From Sulfuritalea sp. (GTDB taxonomy: Bacteria > Pseudomonadota > Gammaproteobacteria > Burkholderiales > Rhodocyclaceae): a DNA stretch of 64,000 nucleotides. The position numbers and the translations under genes are program-made. Below are positions 40,964 to 50,986 of this stretch, in pieces. The notes beneath the pieces are model-generated. The model had not been told where the DNA came from, ran no database searches, and worked only from the letters and a program-made list of their open reading frames with translations. Location: the NCBI GenBank assembly GCA_016708585.1, contig JADJFK010000013.1, forward strand, positions 62,001 to 126,000. The letters are read 5' to 3'. The number at the start of each line of letters is the position of its first letter. Position 1 is the stretch's first letter.

Positions 40964-42433
40964 TCAGCCGGTCCCGCCTACCGTCAGGCCATCGATGCGC
41001 AGCGTCGGCTGGCCGACGCCGACCGGCACGCTCTGGCCTTCCTTGCCGCAGGTGCCGACGCCCGAATCGAGCGCCATGTCATTGCCGATCATCGAGACGC
41101 GCATCATGGCTTCGGGGCCGCTGCCGATCAGCGTGGCGCCCCTGACCGGCGTGGTGATCCTGCCGTTTTCGATCAGGTAGGCCTCGGCCGTCGAAAAGAC
41201 AAACTTGCCGCTGGTGATGTCTACCTGGCCGCCGCCGAAGTTGGCGGCGTAAACGCCTTTCTTCACCGACTTGATGATTTCCTGCGGATCGTGGCTGCCA
41301 TTCATCATCGCGGTGTTGGTCATGCGCGGCAGCGGCAGGTGGGCGAAGGATTCGCGGCGGCCGTTGCCGGTGACCGGGGCGCCCATCAGGCGCGCATTCA
41401 GCGTGTCCTGCAGGTAGCCGACGAGAATGCCGTCTTCGATCAGCACCGTGCGTTGCGTCGGGTTGCCTTCGTCGTCGATGGTCAGCGAGCCGCGGCGGTC
41501 GACGAGGGTGCCGTCATCGACCACGGTGACGCCTTTTGCCGCGACACGCTGGCCGATGCGGCCGGCGAAGGTCGAACTGCCCTTGCGGTTGAAGTCGCCT
41601 TCGAGTCCATGGCCGACGGCTTCGTGCAGCAGGATGCCGGGCCAGCCGGGGCCCAGCACCACGGTCATTTCGCCGGCCGGGGCGGGCCTGGCGGCGAGGT
41701 TGACGCTGGCCTGATGCACGGCACGTTTTGCATAGTCCTGCAGCACGGCGTCGGTGAAGTAGGCATAGTCAAAGCGTCCGCCGCCGCCGGATGAACCCTG
41801 TTCGCGCCGCCGTCCGGTGCCAACCCCGTCCTGCATGATCACGGTGATCGAAACGCGCACCAGCGGCCGCACGTCGGCCGCCATGCGGCCGTCGGAGCGC
41901 GCCACCAGGACCACTTCCCAGGTGCCGGCGATGTGGGCCATGACTTCCCTGACCCGCGAGTCGGCGGCGCGCGCCATGGCTTCGAGGCGTTCCAGCAGTT
42001 TCACCTTGGCGGCATCGTCGAGAGAGGCGATCGGATCGTTTGCGGCGTATAGAGCCGGCGTCGGCTTTTGTCGCTGCAATAGCGGCGCCAGACGCCGGGA
42101 GCCGGCGGCGGCAATCGCGCGGGTGGTATCGGCGGCGGCTTGCAGTGCCGCCAGACTGATGTCATCGGAATAGGCAAAGGCGGTCTTTTCACCCGACAGC
42201 GCGCGCACGCCCACGCCTTGTTCGATGTTGAAGCTGCCCGACTTGACGATGCCTTCTTCCAGGCTCCATGCCTCGGAGCGGGCGTACTGGAAATACAGGT
42301 CGGCAAAATCGACCTGGTTGCCGAACACGCGGCCGAATACGCGTTCCAGCTGGTGCGGCGCCAGGCCGTGGGGCTCGAGCAGGGTTTGTTCGGCGATATC
42401 GAAGTGGGGAATGGCGTTGGCGGGAGCGTTCAT
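40964..42433 (-). CDS. tldD: Metalloprotease TldD
   Basis: 489 residues, the active subunit of the TldD-TldE protease that degrades unfolded peptides and processes microcin/CcdA-like substrates. The zinc motif HEAVGHGLEGDF (HExxxH) is intact, followed by NRKGSSTFAGRIGQRVA and VDDGTLVDRRGS. The C-terminal barrel ends with SVPVGVGQPTLRIDGLTVGG. Part of a minus-strand run yhdP-nit-tldD, as is common in proteobacteria. TldE is not in the window. Confidence 0.96.
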   Translation of the reverse strand: MNAPANAIPHFDIAEQTLLEPHGLAPHQLERVFGRVFGNQVDFADLYFQYARSEAWSLEEGIVKSGSFNIEQGVGVRALSGEKTAFAYSDDISLAALQAAADTTRAIAAAGSRRLAPLLQRQKPTPALYAANDPIASLDDAAKVKLLERLEAMARAADSRVREVMAHIAGTWEVVLVARSDGRMAADVRPLVRVSITVIMQDGVGTGRRREQGSSGGGGRFDYAYFTDAVLQDYAKRAVHQASVNLAARPAPAGEMTVVLGPGWPGILLHEAVGHGLEGDFNRKGSSTFAGRIGQRVAAKGVTVVDDGTLVDRRGSLTIDDEGNPTQRTVLIEDGILVGYLQDTLNARLMGAPVTGNGRRESFAHLPLPRMTNTAMMNGSHDPQEIIKSVKKGVYAANFGGGQVDITSGKFVFSTAEAYLIENGRITTPVRGATLIGSGPEAMMRVSMIGNDMALDSGVGTCGKEGQSVPVGVGQPTLRIDGLTVGGTG

Positions 42434-42452
42434 GCGTGGGTCCTTTGAAGGC

Positions 42453-43247
42453 CTACAGTATGCGGTGTTTCAGGGCGGGCAGGCTGCTTCTGGTGTCGAC
42501 CAGCCGTTGCCGGTCGAGTTCGGCGAGCACCACGCCTTCACCCTTGTCCATGCGCGCCAGCACTTCACCCCAGGGATCGATGACCATGCTGTTGCCGTGG
42601 GTCATGCGCCCGTTGGGGTGGCGGCCACCCTGCGCTGCCGCCAGGACATAACACTGGTTCTCGATGGCGCGGGCGCGCAGCAGGATTTCCCAGTGCGCGC
42701 GGCCGGTGGTTTCGGTGAAGGCGGCGGGCAGCACCAGCAAATCGACATCGCCCATGGCGCGGAAGAGTTCCGGGAAACGCAGGTCATAGCAGATGGTGAT
42801 GCCGACGCGCCCCAGCGGCGAGTCGAAGGCCACGATCTGATCGCCGCGCTCGATGGTGGCCGCTTCGTCGTAGGACTCTTCTCCCCTTTTGAAGCCGAAC
42901 AGGTGGATCTTGTCGTAGCGCGCCACGCGCGTTCCCTGCGGGTCGAAAACCAGGCAGCCGTTGCGCAGCTTGCCGGGGTCCCTGGCCAGAAGCGGAATCG
43001 AACCGCCGACCAGCCAGATGCCGTGCCGGCGCGCAGTTGCCGCCAGGAAATCCTGGATCGGTCCCTGGCCGTCGAGCTCGCGTGCCGCGAGCCGGTCGAC
43101 GTCGGTGGCGCCGATCAGGGGAAAGTACTCCGGCAGAGCCACCAGTTGCGCCCCCGCCGCCGCGGCCTCGGCAACCAGCCGGCCGGCAGCGGCGAGATTG
43201 GGCACCACGTCGGGGCCGGAAATCATCTGCACGGCGGCGATCTTCAT
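42453..43247 (-). CDS. Nitrilase-family carbon-nitrogen hydrolase (Nit-like omega-amidase)
   Basis: 264 residues with the full catalytic triad: Glu40 (ALPEYFPL), Lys113 (YDKIHLF) and Cys153 (ITICYDLRFPELFR). The sequence is of the Nit1/Nit2 type, for which deaminated glutathione amidase or omega-amidase activity is known. Its ATG overlaps the yhdP stop (ATGA) and it is followed by tldD, so the three are co-transcribed. The precise substrate is not certain. Confidence 0.9.
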   Translation of the reverse strand: MKIAAVQMISGPDVVPNLAAAGRLVAEAAAAGAQLVALPEYFPLIGATDVDRLAARELDGQGPIQDFLAATARRHGIWLVGGSIPLLARDPGKLRNGCLVFDPQGTRVARYDKIHLFGFKRGEESYDEAATIERGDQIVAFDSPLGRVGITICYDLRFPELFRAMGDVDLLVLPAAFTETTGRAHWEILLRARAIENQCYVLAAAQGGRHPNGRMTHGNSMVIDPWGEVLARMDKGEGVVLAELDRQRLVDTRSSLPALKHRIL

Positions 43248-46200
43248 TTCTTTTCCTCCGCGGCCTTGGGCGGCTGGCCGAGCTTCTCCACTTTCGGATC
43301 ATCCCAGCTTCCCGTCACGGCGTATTCGAAGGCGAAGGCCTGGTCGATCGGATCCTTCAGAATTTTCTGCGCCGCCCAGACCACCGCGCCGGCGACCGGG
43401 TTGGCGATCATCGCGCCGATGGCGACCGTGTCGCCGACGGCCGGCTGCACGCGAACCTTGAGGTCCTGCGTTTCGCCGGCAAGATCGACCGTCCCGCTCA
43501 TCAGCACCTTCGCCGACGGCCCCTGGATCTGCAGGTCCCGGGTATCCATGACGCCGCGCGCCACGGCAACCTGGCCGGTGATGCTGTCGAAGGCGAAGCC
43601 CTCGCTGAAGACGTCACGAAAATCGAGGGTGATGCGGCGCGGCAGGGATTGCAGGCTGAGGACGCCCAGCAGGCGGCCGACGCCGGGTTCGAGTTTGACG
43701 AACTGGCCGTTTGCCGCATCGAGCCTGAGGTTGCCGGCGAGCGTCGGATAGCCGATGCTGAACGGCGTTCCGTTCCAGGACAGGTTGCCGGTCAGATTGG
43801 CGCTGCCGCGTCGCACCGTGTCCGGGTAGCCGGCGCGCGCCAGGAACTTTTCGATGCTCTTGGCGCTGAGCTTGAACTCGATGCGGGTATCCGGCTGGGT
43901 GGCGCTGAGCCGCCAGCGGCCGGTGGACTCCAGCGCGCCATCCTCGTTCTTCGCGTCGACCCGCGTGTTCCAGTAGCCGTCCTTGTTCTCCGCCGCAATG
44001 CGCACGGTGCCCAACTGCCGCTCCTTGAACGAGAGCTGGTCGATGGTGATATCGAGGGCGGGGAAGCGGTCGAGGACTTCGCTGGCCTTGGCCTGCAAGG
44101 CCGCCGGCGTGGCGGCCGCTTCCGGGATCGCGAACTGGCCGATGCGGCCGGTCAGTTTGCCGCCGGCAGCGGCGTCCCACTCGAAGTTGCCGGCCAGTTC
44201 CCGGCTCTGCAGGTCGAAACGGGTGCTGCTGGCACCTTCGGGATGGCTGCCGTTGATGCGAACGTCGTGGAAGCTGCGGCCGTGTACCGCGAGTTCGGCA
44301 GTGCGCAAATCGAACATCAATGCGGGCAGGGTTGGCAGCAGCGCCGCGGCCTGGTCGCTGCCGTCACCTTGATTCGGCCAGAATTTTCCCCATGCGTTGA
44401 CATCGATGCGGGGCAGGGCGACGGCAAACAGCAGGCCACGGTCCGGCATGGCCGGACTGATGTCGCCCATCGCGACCACGCCGCGCACAATGGCCGGCGG
44501 CGTGCTGTCGATGCGGCGCACCAGCTGCAGGCGCCAGGCGCGACCGATGCTGACGTTGAGCGTGTCCTGGGTCGGGGCGGGGGCCGCCGTTTGCGCCGGG
44601 CCGGCCGCTGCCCTGGCAGGCACCCTGGCGGGTGCGGCGGCGGGCAGCAGCCTGCGTTCGAAATTCAGGGGCATCACATCCGCGGCCGATTTGTTGAAGG
44701 GCTCGGGCAGGCTGGAGGTAAGTCCGACCAGGTTCGAACTCAGCTTCACCTCCGCCGATTTATCCTTGACCAGCACGCTGCCCGTCCATTTCGCCGCGCC
44801 CGACAGGTGGTCCAGCACGGCGGAATGGGACATCTGTCGCCGCAGCGCGGCGACGCTGTATTCGCCGGCGGCATTGATCTGGACGCCGCCGTCGCTTGCG
44901 GTCCTGACGTCGACGCTGAGGGGCGCGCCCAGCATCACGCCGCGAATGTTGCGCGCCTCGATCTGGTCGGCCGAGAAACGCATGCTGCCGCGCAGGTCGC
45001 CGATCGGCGGGAAGTCGCTGCCGACGGTCAGCCGGTTGGCTTCGAAGCGATAGACGCCATCGACCTTCGAGTTGTGCATCTTGCGCAAGGGCAGGCTGAG
45101 CTTGAGGTCGAGCGTACCGGTGCCCTCGGCCTGCATGTCCCGGGTGAAATGATCGATGCGCTCGCCGAGGGCGCTGGACTCGATGAAGCGCAGGAATTCA
45201 TTCGTCGCCCCGGCCGCATTGCCGCTTACGGTCAGCAGCTCCTCGGGTTGCTCGATGTCGGCGATCTCGGCGCGGACGTCGCGCACGCCGACGCCGAAGA
45301 TCCTGCCGCTCTTGCCGGTGATCAGCATGCGCTGGCCGGAAAACAGCAGTTCGCCCTCGATATTGGTGATTTCGGGCCAGTCATCGGCGTAGCGCAGGTT
45401 GGTGTCGTGGAACTTGCCGCGTACCTCGAAAATACCGCCCTTGCCGTCACGAAAGGGAAACTGCCGCAGGTCGCCGCGCAGCGTCAGGGTCGTATCCGTG
45501 GCCTTGCCGCCGCTGATCGACGTACGCAGCCAGTCGCGCACTTCCGTGCTCACCGCGAGCGGCATGTAGCGCCAGGCGGCATTGCCGCTGCCGCGCGTCA
45601 GGCGGGCGTGCAGGTCGAGCGCGCCCGGCCCTTCGGGAAGCGAGCGCCAGACGCCTTTCACATCACCGGCGGCATCCTTGTTATGGAAGGTGACCTCGTT
45701 GATCCTGACCTGTGTGCCGTCGGCGCCGGAGGTCCAGGCGAGGTCGGCGGCGAAGGCTTCCACGTCCAGCGTCGGGTCGGCGAATACCGTCGGCAGTTCG
45801 ACCGCGGCGCGCTGCCCGTTGAGCTGCACGCTGCCGCCCTTTTCGCTGCCATCGACGCGGCCGTTGATGCCGGACATGCCGGGGATGGGGCCGAGGGCGG
45901 TCAGGCCGAGGCCTTCAAAGCGGCTGGAGACGGACCAGGTCTGCAAGCCTTTGGGGTTCTCCCGGGAGCCTTTCCACTCCAGTTTCAGGTCATAGACGCG
46001 ACCGCGCGGCGCATGCCGGGCCAGACGGTCGCGGGTGGCGTTGTCGAAAGGCAGATGCGCCGCGAGGTTCGCCATGCTGGCGAGGTCGAGTCCGTTGGCG
46101 CTGGCGCGGCCCTGGGGTGGCCGGTCGGCCACGGCGTCCTGCCAGGCCAGCTTCAGGTCGAGCGGGGCCAGGTCGACGCCGTCGCGCGTCGCCATGGTCA

Positions 46201-47221
46201 GGCGCTTCAGCTCGACATCGAAACCCTGCTCGATGCGACGCCCGGCGATGCGACCTTCCAGCCTGACCATGTCCAGCTCCGGCAGGTCGCGGCGCAGCTG
46301 CAGGCGCACATCGGCCAGGCGCACATCGGCGGTCGCGGTCTGCAGCTGCTTGCCGGCAAAACCAAGCCAGATCCGTAGTGCCCCGCTGCCCTGCGGCAGA
46401 TTGACGGGATAATCGACCCAGTGCTTCCACACGGCGAGGTCGGCGTAGTCGAGTTCGGCGTAGGCCTCGCCCTTCCAGGCCTCGAGCTGATCGAAGTCGC
46501 GGCCCTTGAAGTTGCCGCGGATGTCGATGCGCGCGGCAAGCTGTCGCGGCGGGTCGGCGGTAAGACCGAAACGATGGCGGCCGAAGCTGTTGTCGAGCTG
46601 GAAGTTCAGGTGCTTCAATTCCAGCGGCGGCGCCCGGCGCAAATCGTCCTGCCAGGTGATGGCGGCATCGCGCACGATGACGCTGTCCTGGACCAGCAGC
46701 CAGTCGGCAAATTCCTCGTCGGTCGCCGGATCCGGGGTGATTTCCAGCCCGGCGGCGAAGATCCTGCCCTCGCGGTCGCGACGCAGCGACAGTATCGGGG
46801 CGTTGAGCTCCAGGCGGGCCAGGCGCAGCTGGAAATGCCACAGCGAACTCCAGGACAATTCCGCCTCGACCTCGTCGAAACCCAGTGCGGGACGACCGCT
46901 GGTGTCGCGGATCTCGAATCCCTCCAGCGTCAGCGCGGGACGCAGGCCGGCCCAATGCGTCTCTATCCTGCGGATGCCGACCGGGCGATTGATCGCCGTG
47001 CCGATCATCTGCTCGATATCGCCGCGGTAGCTTTCGATCTGGGGCAGGATCGCGTAGCGCAGGGCGAGCAGCAGCAGTGCGAAGGCGAAATAGCCCAGCG
47101 TTGCCGCCCAGGCGGACACGCGCAACAGGAGGCCGAGCCGGGGATGGGTTCGGGGCAACTGGCGCAGGCGGGAAAACAACCGTGGAGTAATGGGGCGAGA
47201 GCCTCGTAGGGGGTGCGCCAT
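43244..47221 (-). CDS. yhdP: YhdP family (AsmA-like) envelope protein
   Basis: A very large protein, 1325 residues. One N-terminal membrane helix (LLLRVSAWAATLGYFAFALLLLALRYA) is followed by a long periplasmic part made of beta strands with AsmA/DUF3971 features (TINRPVGIRRIETHW-like start, LQTWSVSSRFEGL, C-terminal ATADVRLADV). YhdP, TamB and YdbH are bridge-like proteins moving phospholipids to the outer membrane. The start at 47221 was set by the membrane anchor; upstream in-frame sequence is antisense to glnE. Divergent from glnE with 51 bp between starts. Confidence 0.92.
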   Translation of the reverse strand: MAHPLRGSRPITPRLFSRLRQLPRTHPRLGLLLRVSAWAATLGYFAFALLLLALRYAILPQIESYRGDIEQMIGTAINRPVGIRRIETHWAGLRPALTLEGFEIRDTSGRPALGFDEVEAELSWSSLWHFQLRLARLELNAPILSLRRDREGRIFAAGLEITPDPATDEEFADWLLVQDSVIVRDAAITWQDDLRRAPPLELKHLNFQLDNSFGRHRFGLTADPPRQLAARIDIRGNFKGRDFDQLEAWKGEAYAELDYADLAVWKHWVDYPVNLPQGSGALRIWLGFAGKQLQTATADVRLADVRLQLRRDLPELDMVRLEGRIAGRRIEQGFDVELKRLTMATRDGVDLAPLDLKLAWQDAVADRPPQGRASANGLDLASMANLAAHLPFDNATRDRLARHAPRGRVYDLKLEWKGSRENPKGLQTWSVSSRFEGLGLTALGPIPGMSGINGRVDGSEKGGSVQLNGQRAAVELPTVFADPTLDVEAFAADLAWTSGADGTQVRINEVTFHNKDAAGDVKGVWRSLPEGPGALDLHARLTRGSGNAAWRYMPLAVSTEVRDWLRTSISGGKATDTTLTLRGDLRQFPFRDGKGGIFEVRGKFHDTNLRYADDWPEITNIEGELLFSGQRMLITGKSGRIFGVGVRDVRAEIADIEQPEELLTVSGNAAGATNEFLRFIESSALGERIDHFTRDMQAEGTGTLDLKLSLPLRKMHNSKVDGVYRFEANRLTVGSDFPPIGDLRGSMRFSADQIEARNIRGVMLGAPLSVDVRTASDGGVQINAAGEYSVAALRRQMSHSAVLDHLSGAAKWTGSVLVKDKSAEVKLSSNLVGLTSSLPEPFNKSAADVMPLNFERRLLPAAAPARVPARAAAGPAQTAAPAPTQDTLNVSIGRAWRLQLVRRIDSTPPAIVRGVVAMGDISPAMPDRGLLFAVALPRIDVNAWGKFWPNQGDGSDQAAALLPTLPALMFDLRTAELAVHGRSFHDVRINGSHPEGASSTRFDLQSRELAGNFEWDAAAGGKLTGRIGQFAIPEAAATPAALQAKASEVLDRFPALDITIDQLSFKERQLGTVRIAAENKDGYWNTRVDAKNEDGALESTGRWRLSATQPDTRIEFKLSAKSIEKFLARAGYPDTVRRGSANLTGNLSWNGTPFSIGYPTLAGNLRLDAANGQFVKLEPGVGRLLGVLSLQSLPRRITLDFRDVFSEGFAFDSITGQVAVARGVMDTRDLQIQGPSAKVLMSGTVDLAGETQDLKVRVQPAVGDTVAIGAMIANPVAGAVVWAAQKILKDPIDQAFAFEYAVTGSWDDPKVEKLGQPPKAAEEKK

Positions 47222-47230
47222 GGCGCACGC

Positions 47231-47236
47231 TAAAAT
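47231..47236 (+). promoter_or_regulatory. Probable glnE -10 box
   Basis: TAAAAT in the context GC-TAAAAT lies 37 bases before the glnE ATG, within the 51-bp space shared with the divergent yhdP start. No clear -35. Confidence 0.4.
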
Positions 47237-47272
47237 GGACAAATCCAGCGCTGAACCATCAAATTCTAACCG

Positions 47273-49951
47273 ATGCCCTCCCTCGCCGATATTCCCGAAA
47301 CATCCCGTTACCTTGGGCGTTTGCTGGCCGCCAAACCGGCCCTGGCGGCCGAGGTCGAAGCCTCTCTGGATCAGCCGCTGACGCGGGAAGACTTGTCGGC
47401 ATGGCTTGCCGCACAGCCTGCCGGCGAAGCCGACCTCAAGGCGGTGCTGCGCCGCTTGAAACAGCGCGCCTATGCCCGCATCGCCACGCGCGATCTGGCC
47501 GGCCTGGCGCCGCTGGGCGAAGTCGTCGAGTGCATGACGCTGATCGCCGAGCTGGCGGTGGCCAGGGCGGTAGAGGTGATCGGCAAGGGGCTTGCCGAAC
47601 GCTACGGCACCCCGCGCGGTGCCGACGGTCGGGCACAGGAACTGATCGTGATCGGCATGGGCAAGCTGGGCGGGCGCGAACTCAATGTTTCTTCCGACAT
47701 CGACCTGATCTTCGTCTATCCCGAGGATGGCGACACTGATGGCACAAAATCGATTTCCAACTTCGAGTACTTCACACGCCTCGGGCGCGCGCTGATCAAC
47801 GCCATCGCCGACGTGACCGAGGACGGCCAGGTGTTCCGCGTCGACATGCGCCTGCGGCCCAACGGCGATTCCGGCCCGCTGGTCTGCTCCTTCGACATGC
47901 TGGAAAACTACTTCGTCACCCAGGGCCGCGAGTGGGAGCGCTACGCCTGGATCAAGGCGCGGCCGCTGACCGGCGGGCGCCACGAAGAGCTGGAGGCGAT
48001 CCGCCGGCCCTTCGTCTTCCGCAAGTACCTCGATTTCGGCGCCATCAACGCCATGCGCGAGCTGCACGCGCAGATCCGCCAGGAGGTGGCGAAGAAGGAC
48101 AAGGCCGACAACGTCAAGCTCGGCCCCGGCGGCATCCGCGAAATCGAGTTCATCGCCCAGGTGTTCCAGCTGATACGCGGCGGGCGCGATCCGGCGCTGC
48201 AGATCAAGCCGACGCTGCAGGTGCTGCGGCGCCTGGCGGACAACGGCCTGCTCGCCGCCGAGGCGGTGGCCGAACTTTCCGCGGCCTACGATTTCCTGCG
48301 TCGCGTCGAACACCGCCTGCAATACCTCGACGACGCCCAGACCCACATGCTGCCGACAGGCGACGCCGATCGCGCCATCATCGCCCGCGCCATGGGCTAC
48401 GGCTCCTTCGACGGCCTGCTGGCCGAGCTCGACGACCATCGCGCCGCCGTGGCGCGCCATTTCGAGGCCGTCTTCGCCGACCCCAATCGCGGCGAGCACA
48501 AGCACGCCGGCATGTGGCGCGGCGCCGGCGGCGAGGACCAGGGCGAGGAATTCGCCAAGCTCGGCTACCGGCAGCCGCGCGAGGCGGCGGCGCGTGTCGC
48601 CGCCCTGCGCGAGGGGCCCCGCTACCAGCAACTCGCGGCGAGCATCCGCGAGCGCTTCGATGCCCTGGTGCCGCAGTTGATCCAGGCCGCGGCCGAGATG
48701 CCCAATCCCGACGCGACGCTCTTGCGCAGCCTCGACCTGCTCGAATCGATCTCGCGCCGCGCCGCCTACCTCGCCCTGCTGCAGCAGTATCCCCAGGCGC
48801 TGCGCAAGGTGGCGGAACTGGTCAGCAGTTCGAGCTGGGCCGCCGACTACCTGCAGCGCCACCCCATCCTGCTCGACGAACTGCTCGACCCGCGCCTGCT
48901 CGACGTGCTGCCCGACTGGAGCGGCGTGCGCGAGCAGCTCGCGGCCCGGCTGGATGAGCTGGAGCCGGACACCGAGCGGCAGATGGACCTGCTGCGCGAG
49001 ACCCACCACGCCCAGGTCTTCCGCCTGCTGGCGCAAGACGTGGCCGGGCTTTACACCGTCGAGAAGCTTGCCGACCATCTTTCCGAACTCGCCGACATCC
49101 TGCTCGATGCCGCAATCGGCCGCGCCTGGCTGAAGATGCTCAAGCGCCACGTCGAGACGCCGAAATTCGCCGTCATCAGCTACGGCAAGCTTGGCGGCAA
49201 GGAACTCGGCTTCGCCTCCGACCTCGACCTGGTCTTCCTCTTCGACGACCCGGCGCCGGAAGCCGGCGAAAACTATGCGCGCCTCGGCACGCGCCTCAAC
49301 ACCTGGCTTTCGGCGCAGACCGCCGCCGGGCAGCTGTTCGAGACCGACCTGCGGCTGCGGCCCAACGGCGATTCGGGCCTCGTCGTCAGCTCGATGGAAT
49401 CCTTCCGCAAGTACCAGCTCGAATCCGCCTGGGTCTGGGAACACCAGGCGCTGACGCGCGCCCGCTTTTCCGCCGGCGATCCGGCGGTGGGCGAGGCCTT
49501 CGAGAAGATCCGCTGCGAGGTGCTGTGCCAGCAGCGCGACCTGGCCAAGCTGCGCGCCGACATCGTCGAAATGCGGCAGAAGATGATGGACAGCCACGCC
49601 ACGCGCGGCGACCTGCGCGACACGGTGTTCGACCTCAAGCACGATCCCGGCGGTCTGGTCGATGTTGAGTTCATCGTCCAGTACCTTGTTTTGGGGTATT
49701 CGCATGCCCACCGCGAACTCACCGGCAACAAGGGCAACATCGCCCTGCTGAAAATGGCCGCCGATGCCGGCCTGATCCCCGGCGATCTGGCCGAGACCGT
49801 GCGCAATGCCTACCGCGATTACCGCCGCATGCAGCACGGCCTGCGCCTCAACGGCACCAAGGCGCGCGTCGCACCCGAAGAAGTCGGCGACCGCGTCACG
49901 GCGGTGCGGGAGTTGTGGCGGCTGGTGTTCGACGATTCTGCTGCCACGTGA
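47273..49951 (+). CDS. glnE: Glutamine synthetase adenylyltransferase/deadenylase GlnE
   Basis: Controls glutamine synthetase by adding or removing AMP, in response to PII. 892 residues with two nucleotidyltransferase domains: the N-terminal deadenylase GMGKLGGRELNVSSDIDL at about residue 126 and the C-terminal adenylylase SYGKLGGKELGFASDLDLVF at about residue 636. Both keep the paired Asp. PII/UTase helical regions lie between and after. It is somewhat shorter than E. coli GlnE (about 946), as in other betaproteobacteria. An inverted repeat begins right after the stop. Confidence 0.96.
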   Translation: MPSLADIPETSRYLGRLLAAKPALAAEVEASLDQPLTREDLSAWLAAQPAGEADLKAVLRRLKQRAYARIATRDLAGLAPLGEVVECMTLIAELAVARAVEVIGKGLAERYGTPRGADGRAQELIVIGMGKLGGRELNVSSDIDLIFVYPEDGDTDGTKSISNFEYFTRLGRALINAIADVTEDGQVFRVDMRLRPNGDSGPLVCSFDMLENYFVTQGREWERYAWIKARPLTGGRHEELEAIRRPFVFRKYLDFGAINAMRELHAQIRQEVAKKDKADNVKLGPGGIREIEFIAQVFQLIRGGRDPALQIKPTLQVLRRLADNGLLAAEAVAELSAAYDFLRRVEHRLQYLDDAQTHMLPTGDADRAIIARAMGYGSFDGLLAELDDHRAAVARHFEAVFADPNRGEHKHAGMWRGAGGEDQGEEFAKLGYRQPREAAARVAALREGPRYQQLAASIRERFDALVPQLIQAAAEMPNPDATLLRSLDLLESISRRAAYLALLQQYPQALRKVAELVSSSSWAADYLQRHPILLDELLDPRLLDVLPDWSGVREQLAARLDELEPDTERQMDLLRETHHAQVFRLLAQDVAGLYTVEKLADHLSELADILLDAAIGRAWLKMLKRHVETPKFAVISYGKLGGKELGFASDLDLVFLFDDPAPEAGENYARLGTRLNTWLSAQTAAGQLFETDLRLRPNGDSGLVVSSMESFRKYQLESAWVWEHQALTRARFSAGDPAVGEAFEKIRCEVLCQQRDLAKLRADIVEMRQKMMDSHATRGDLRDTVFDLKHDPGGLVDVEFIVQYLVLGYSHAHRELTGNKGNIALLKMAADAGLIPGDLAETVRNAYRDYRRMQHGLRLNGTKARVAPEEVGDRVTAVRELWRLVFDDSAAT

Positions 49952-50147
49952 CCGGCGGGACGGCCGCGTCACCGGCCCCGGTTCGCCGGCCTGCGGCTCC
50001 CCTCACTGCGGGGCCGCGCCAGGCCGCTGGCTAAACTAGCCGATGCCGATGAAGCCGGCATCGTCGTCGGACAACGCCAGCGGAAATCCCCTGGCACGGC
50101 TCCTCGCTTCGGCGGCTCTCAAGGGCCAGCGCCGCGACCACCCCGCC
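49952..50147 (+). repeat. Left arm of about 195-bp inverted repeat
   Basis: Matches the reverse complement of 51264-51458 along its whole length. The best block is 50022-50090, with one mismatch in 69 bases. Internal hairpins include GATGCCG/CGGCATC (50042-50062) and GGCTAAACTAGCC. It begins directly after the glnE stop and could end the glnE transcript. Confidence 0.85.
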
Positions 50148-50286
50148 TCTGCCATACGCTGGACGTCGACTTGCCATTGGCGTATTCTGAAGCAGGATAG
50201 TTGCCTACGGGTGCCGGAAGTTCAGCCTGGATCGCGCCGGTCGACGTTTCCGGTTTTCGGTTCCACTAAATTGGGGAAGAGCATTG

Positions 50287-50394
50287 ATGCACAAGGGTAT
50301 TGAAGTGCCGGAAGTCCTTTTCGGCATCAGCATTGACGGAATGTTTTCCGTCTTTTCGGCGCCCCATTTGCAGGGTTGGGCATCATTGCCTTAG
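50287..50394 (+). CDS. Small ORF in the AT-rich segment, 35 residues
   Basis: Starts MHKGIEVPEVLFGISIDGMF and has a good RBS (GGGGAAGAG, 7 nt before the ATG). It ends in TAG at 50392, one codon before the ATG of the next ORF and in the same frame, so a readthrough would fuse the two. No similarity recognised. Either a leader peptide, a separate small protein, or the N-terminus of one gene interrupted by an amber codon. Confidence 0.4.
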   Translation: MHKGIEVPEVLFGISIDGMFSVFSAPHLQGWASLP

Positions 50395-50397
50395 GGT

Positions 50398-50832
50398 ATG
50401 CGATCACTCATGGTTGCTATCGTACTTGTTGCATTGTTGTCGATGCAAAAAGACGCTTTTTCTTTGTCGCCCCTTCGCTGGAAAAGAGTACTTTGCTTAT
50501 CGGTTGACCAAATAGAACTCACTAATGAACAACGCAAGACCTTGCTTGATGTGCCCGTACCAATTGGAAATCTTACTGGGGATACTCTTCGTATAAGCGT
50601 TCTCGCATTAACCAATGATTACGCAAAGGTAGGAGCGGCAAGAGAAAAAGGTACTCTTCTGGTTAGAGTATATGCAGAACACATGCGCACAACGACCGAC
50701 GGCAAGGTTGAGATCATAGTAGAGTCACTCAGAGCCTTAGCATTTCCTGACATGTACACCCGCCCAGCCTGGAATGTATGTCAGCAGCCGGAAATTGAAG
50801 TCATTCTAGATATTAGGCCACGCGCGAAATGA
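50398..50832 (+). CDS. Hypothetical protein in AT-rich segment, possibly exported
   Basis: 144 residues. The N-terminus MRSLMVAIVLVALLSM is hydrophobic, like a signal peptide, without a clear cleavage site. The body is rich in beta-type sequence (LDVPVPIGNLTGDTLRISVLALTN, GTLLVRVYAEHM, DGKVEIIVESL) and has Cys residues near both ends. Codon use (many A/T third positions, AGA, ATA, TTA) is unlike neighbouring genes, pointing to recent transfer. It lies between the two inverted repeats. An alternative frame in the first 40 codons is also hydrophobic, so the exact N-terminus is uncertain. Function unknown. Confidence 0.6.
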   Translation: MRSLMVAIVLVALLSMQKDAFSLSPLRWKRVLCLSVDQIELTNEQRKTLLDVPVPIGNLTGDTLRISVLALTNDYAKVGAAREKGTLLVRVYAEHMRTTTDGKVEIIVESLRALAFPDMYTRPAWNVCQQPEIEVILDIRPRAK

Positions 50833-50986
50833 TGCCCAACCCTGCGGTCAACCTCGCTCCCTTCGTTAGTGCAACATCCGTTCTGTAAATTCGTAACCTG
50901 CTGTTTTTGCGAGGGGGTGTCGGCCGTAGCGATGAAGCCGCGCAGCGCCGGTTACCTAGAACGTTGAAGCTGTAGAAAAACCTCTT

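Noticed and set aside
47222..49972. A continuous open frame opposite glnE joined to yhdP
   Set aside because: The protein is rich in Arg, Gly, Gln and His, as expected for antisense of a GC-rich gene, and the true yhdP start with its membrane anchor is at 47221.
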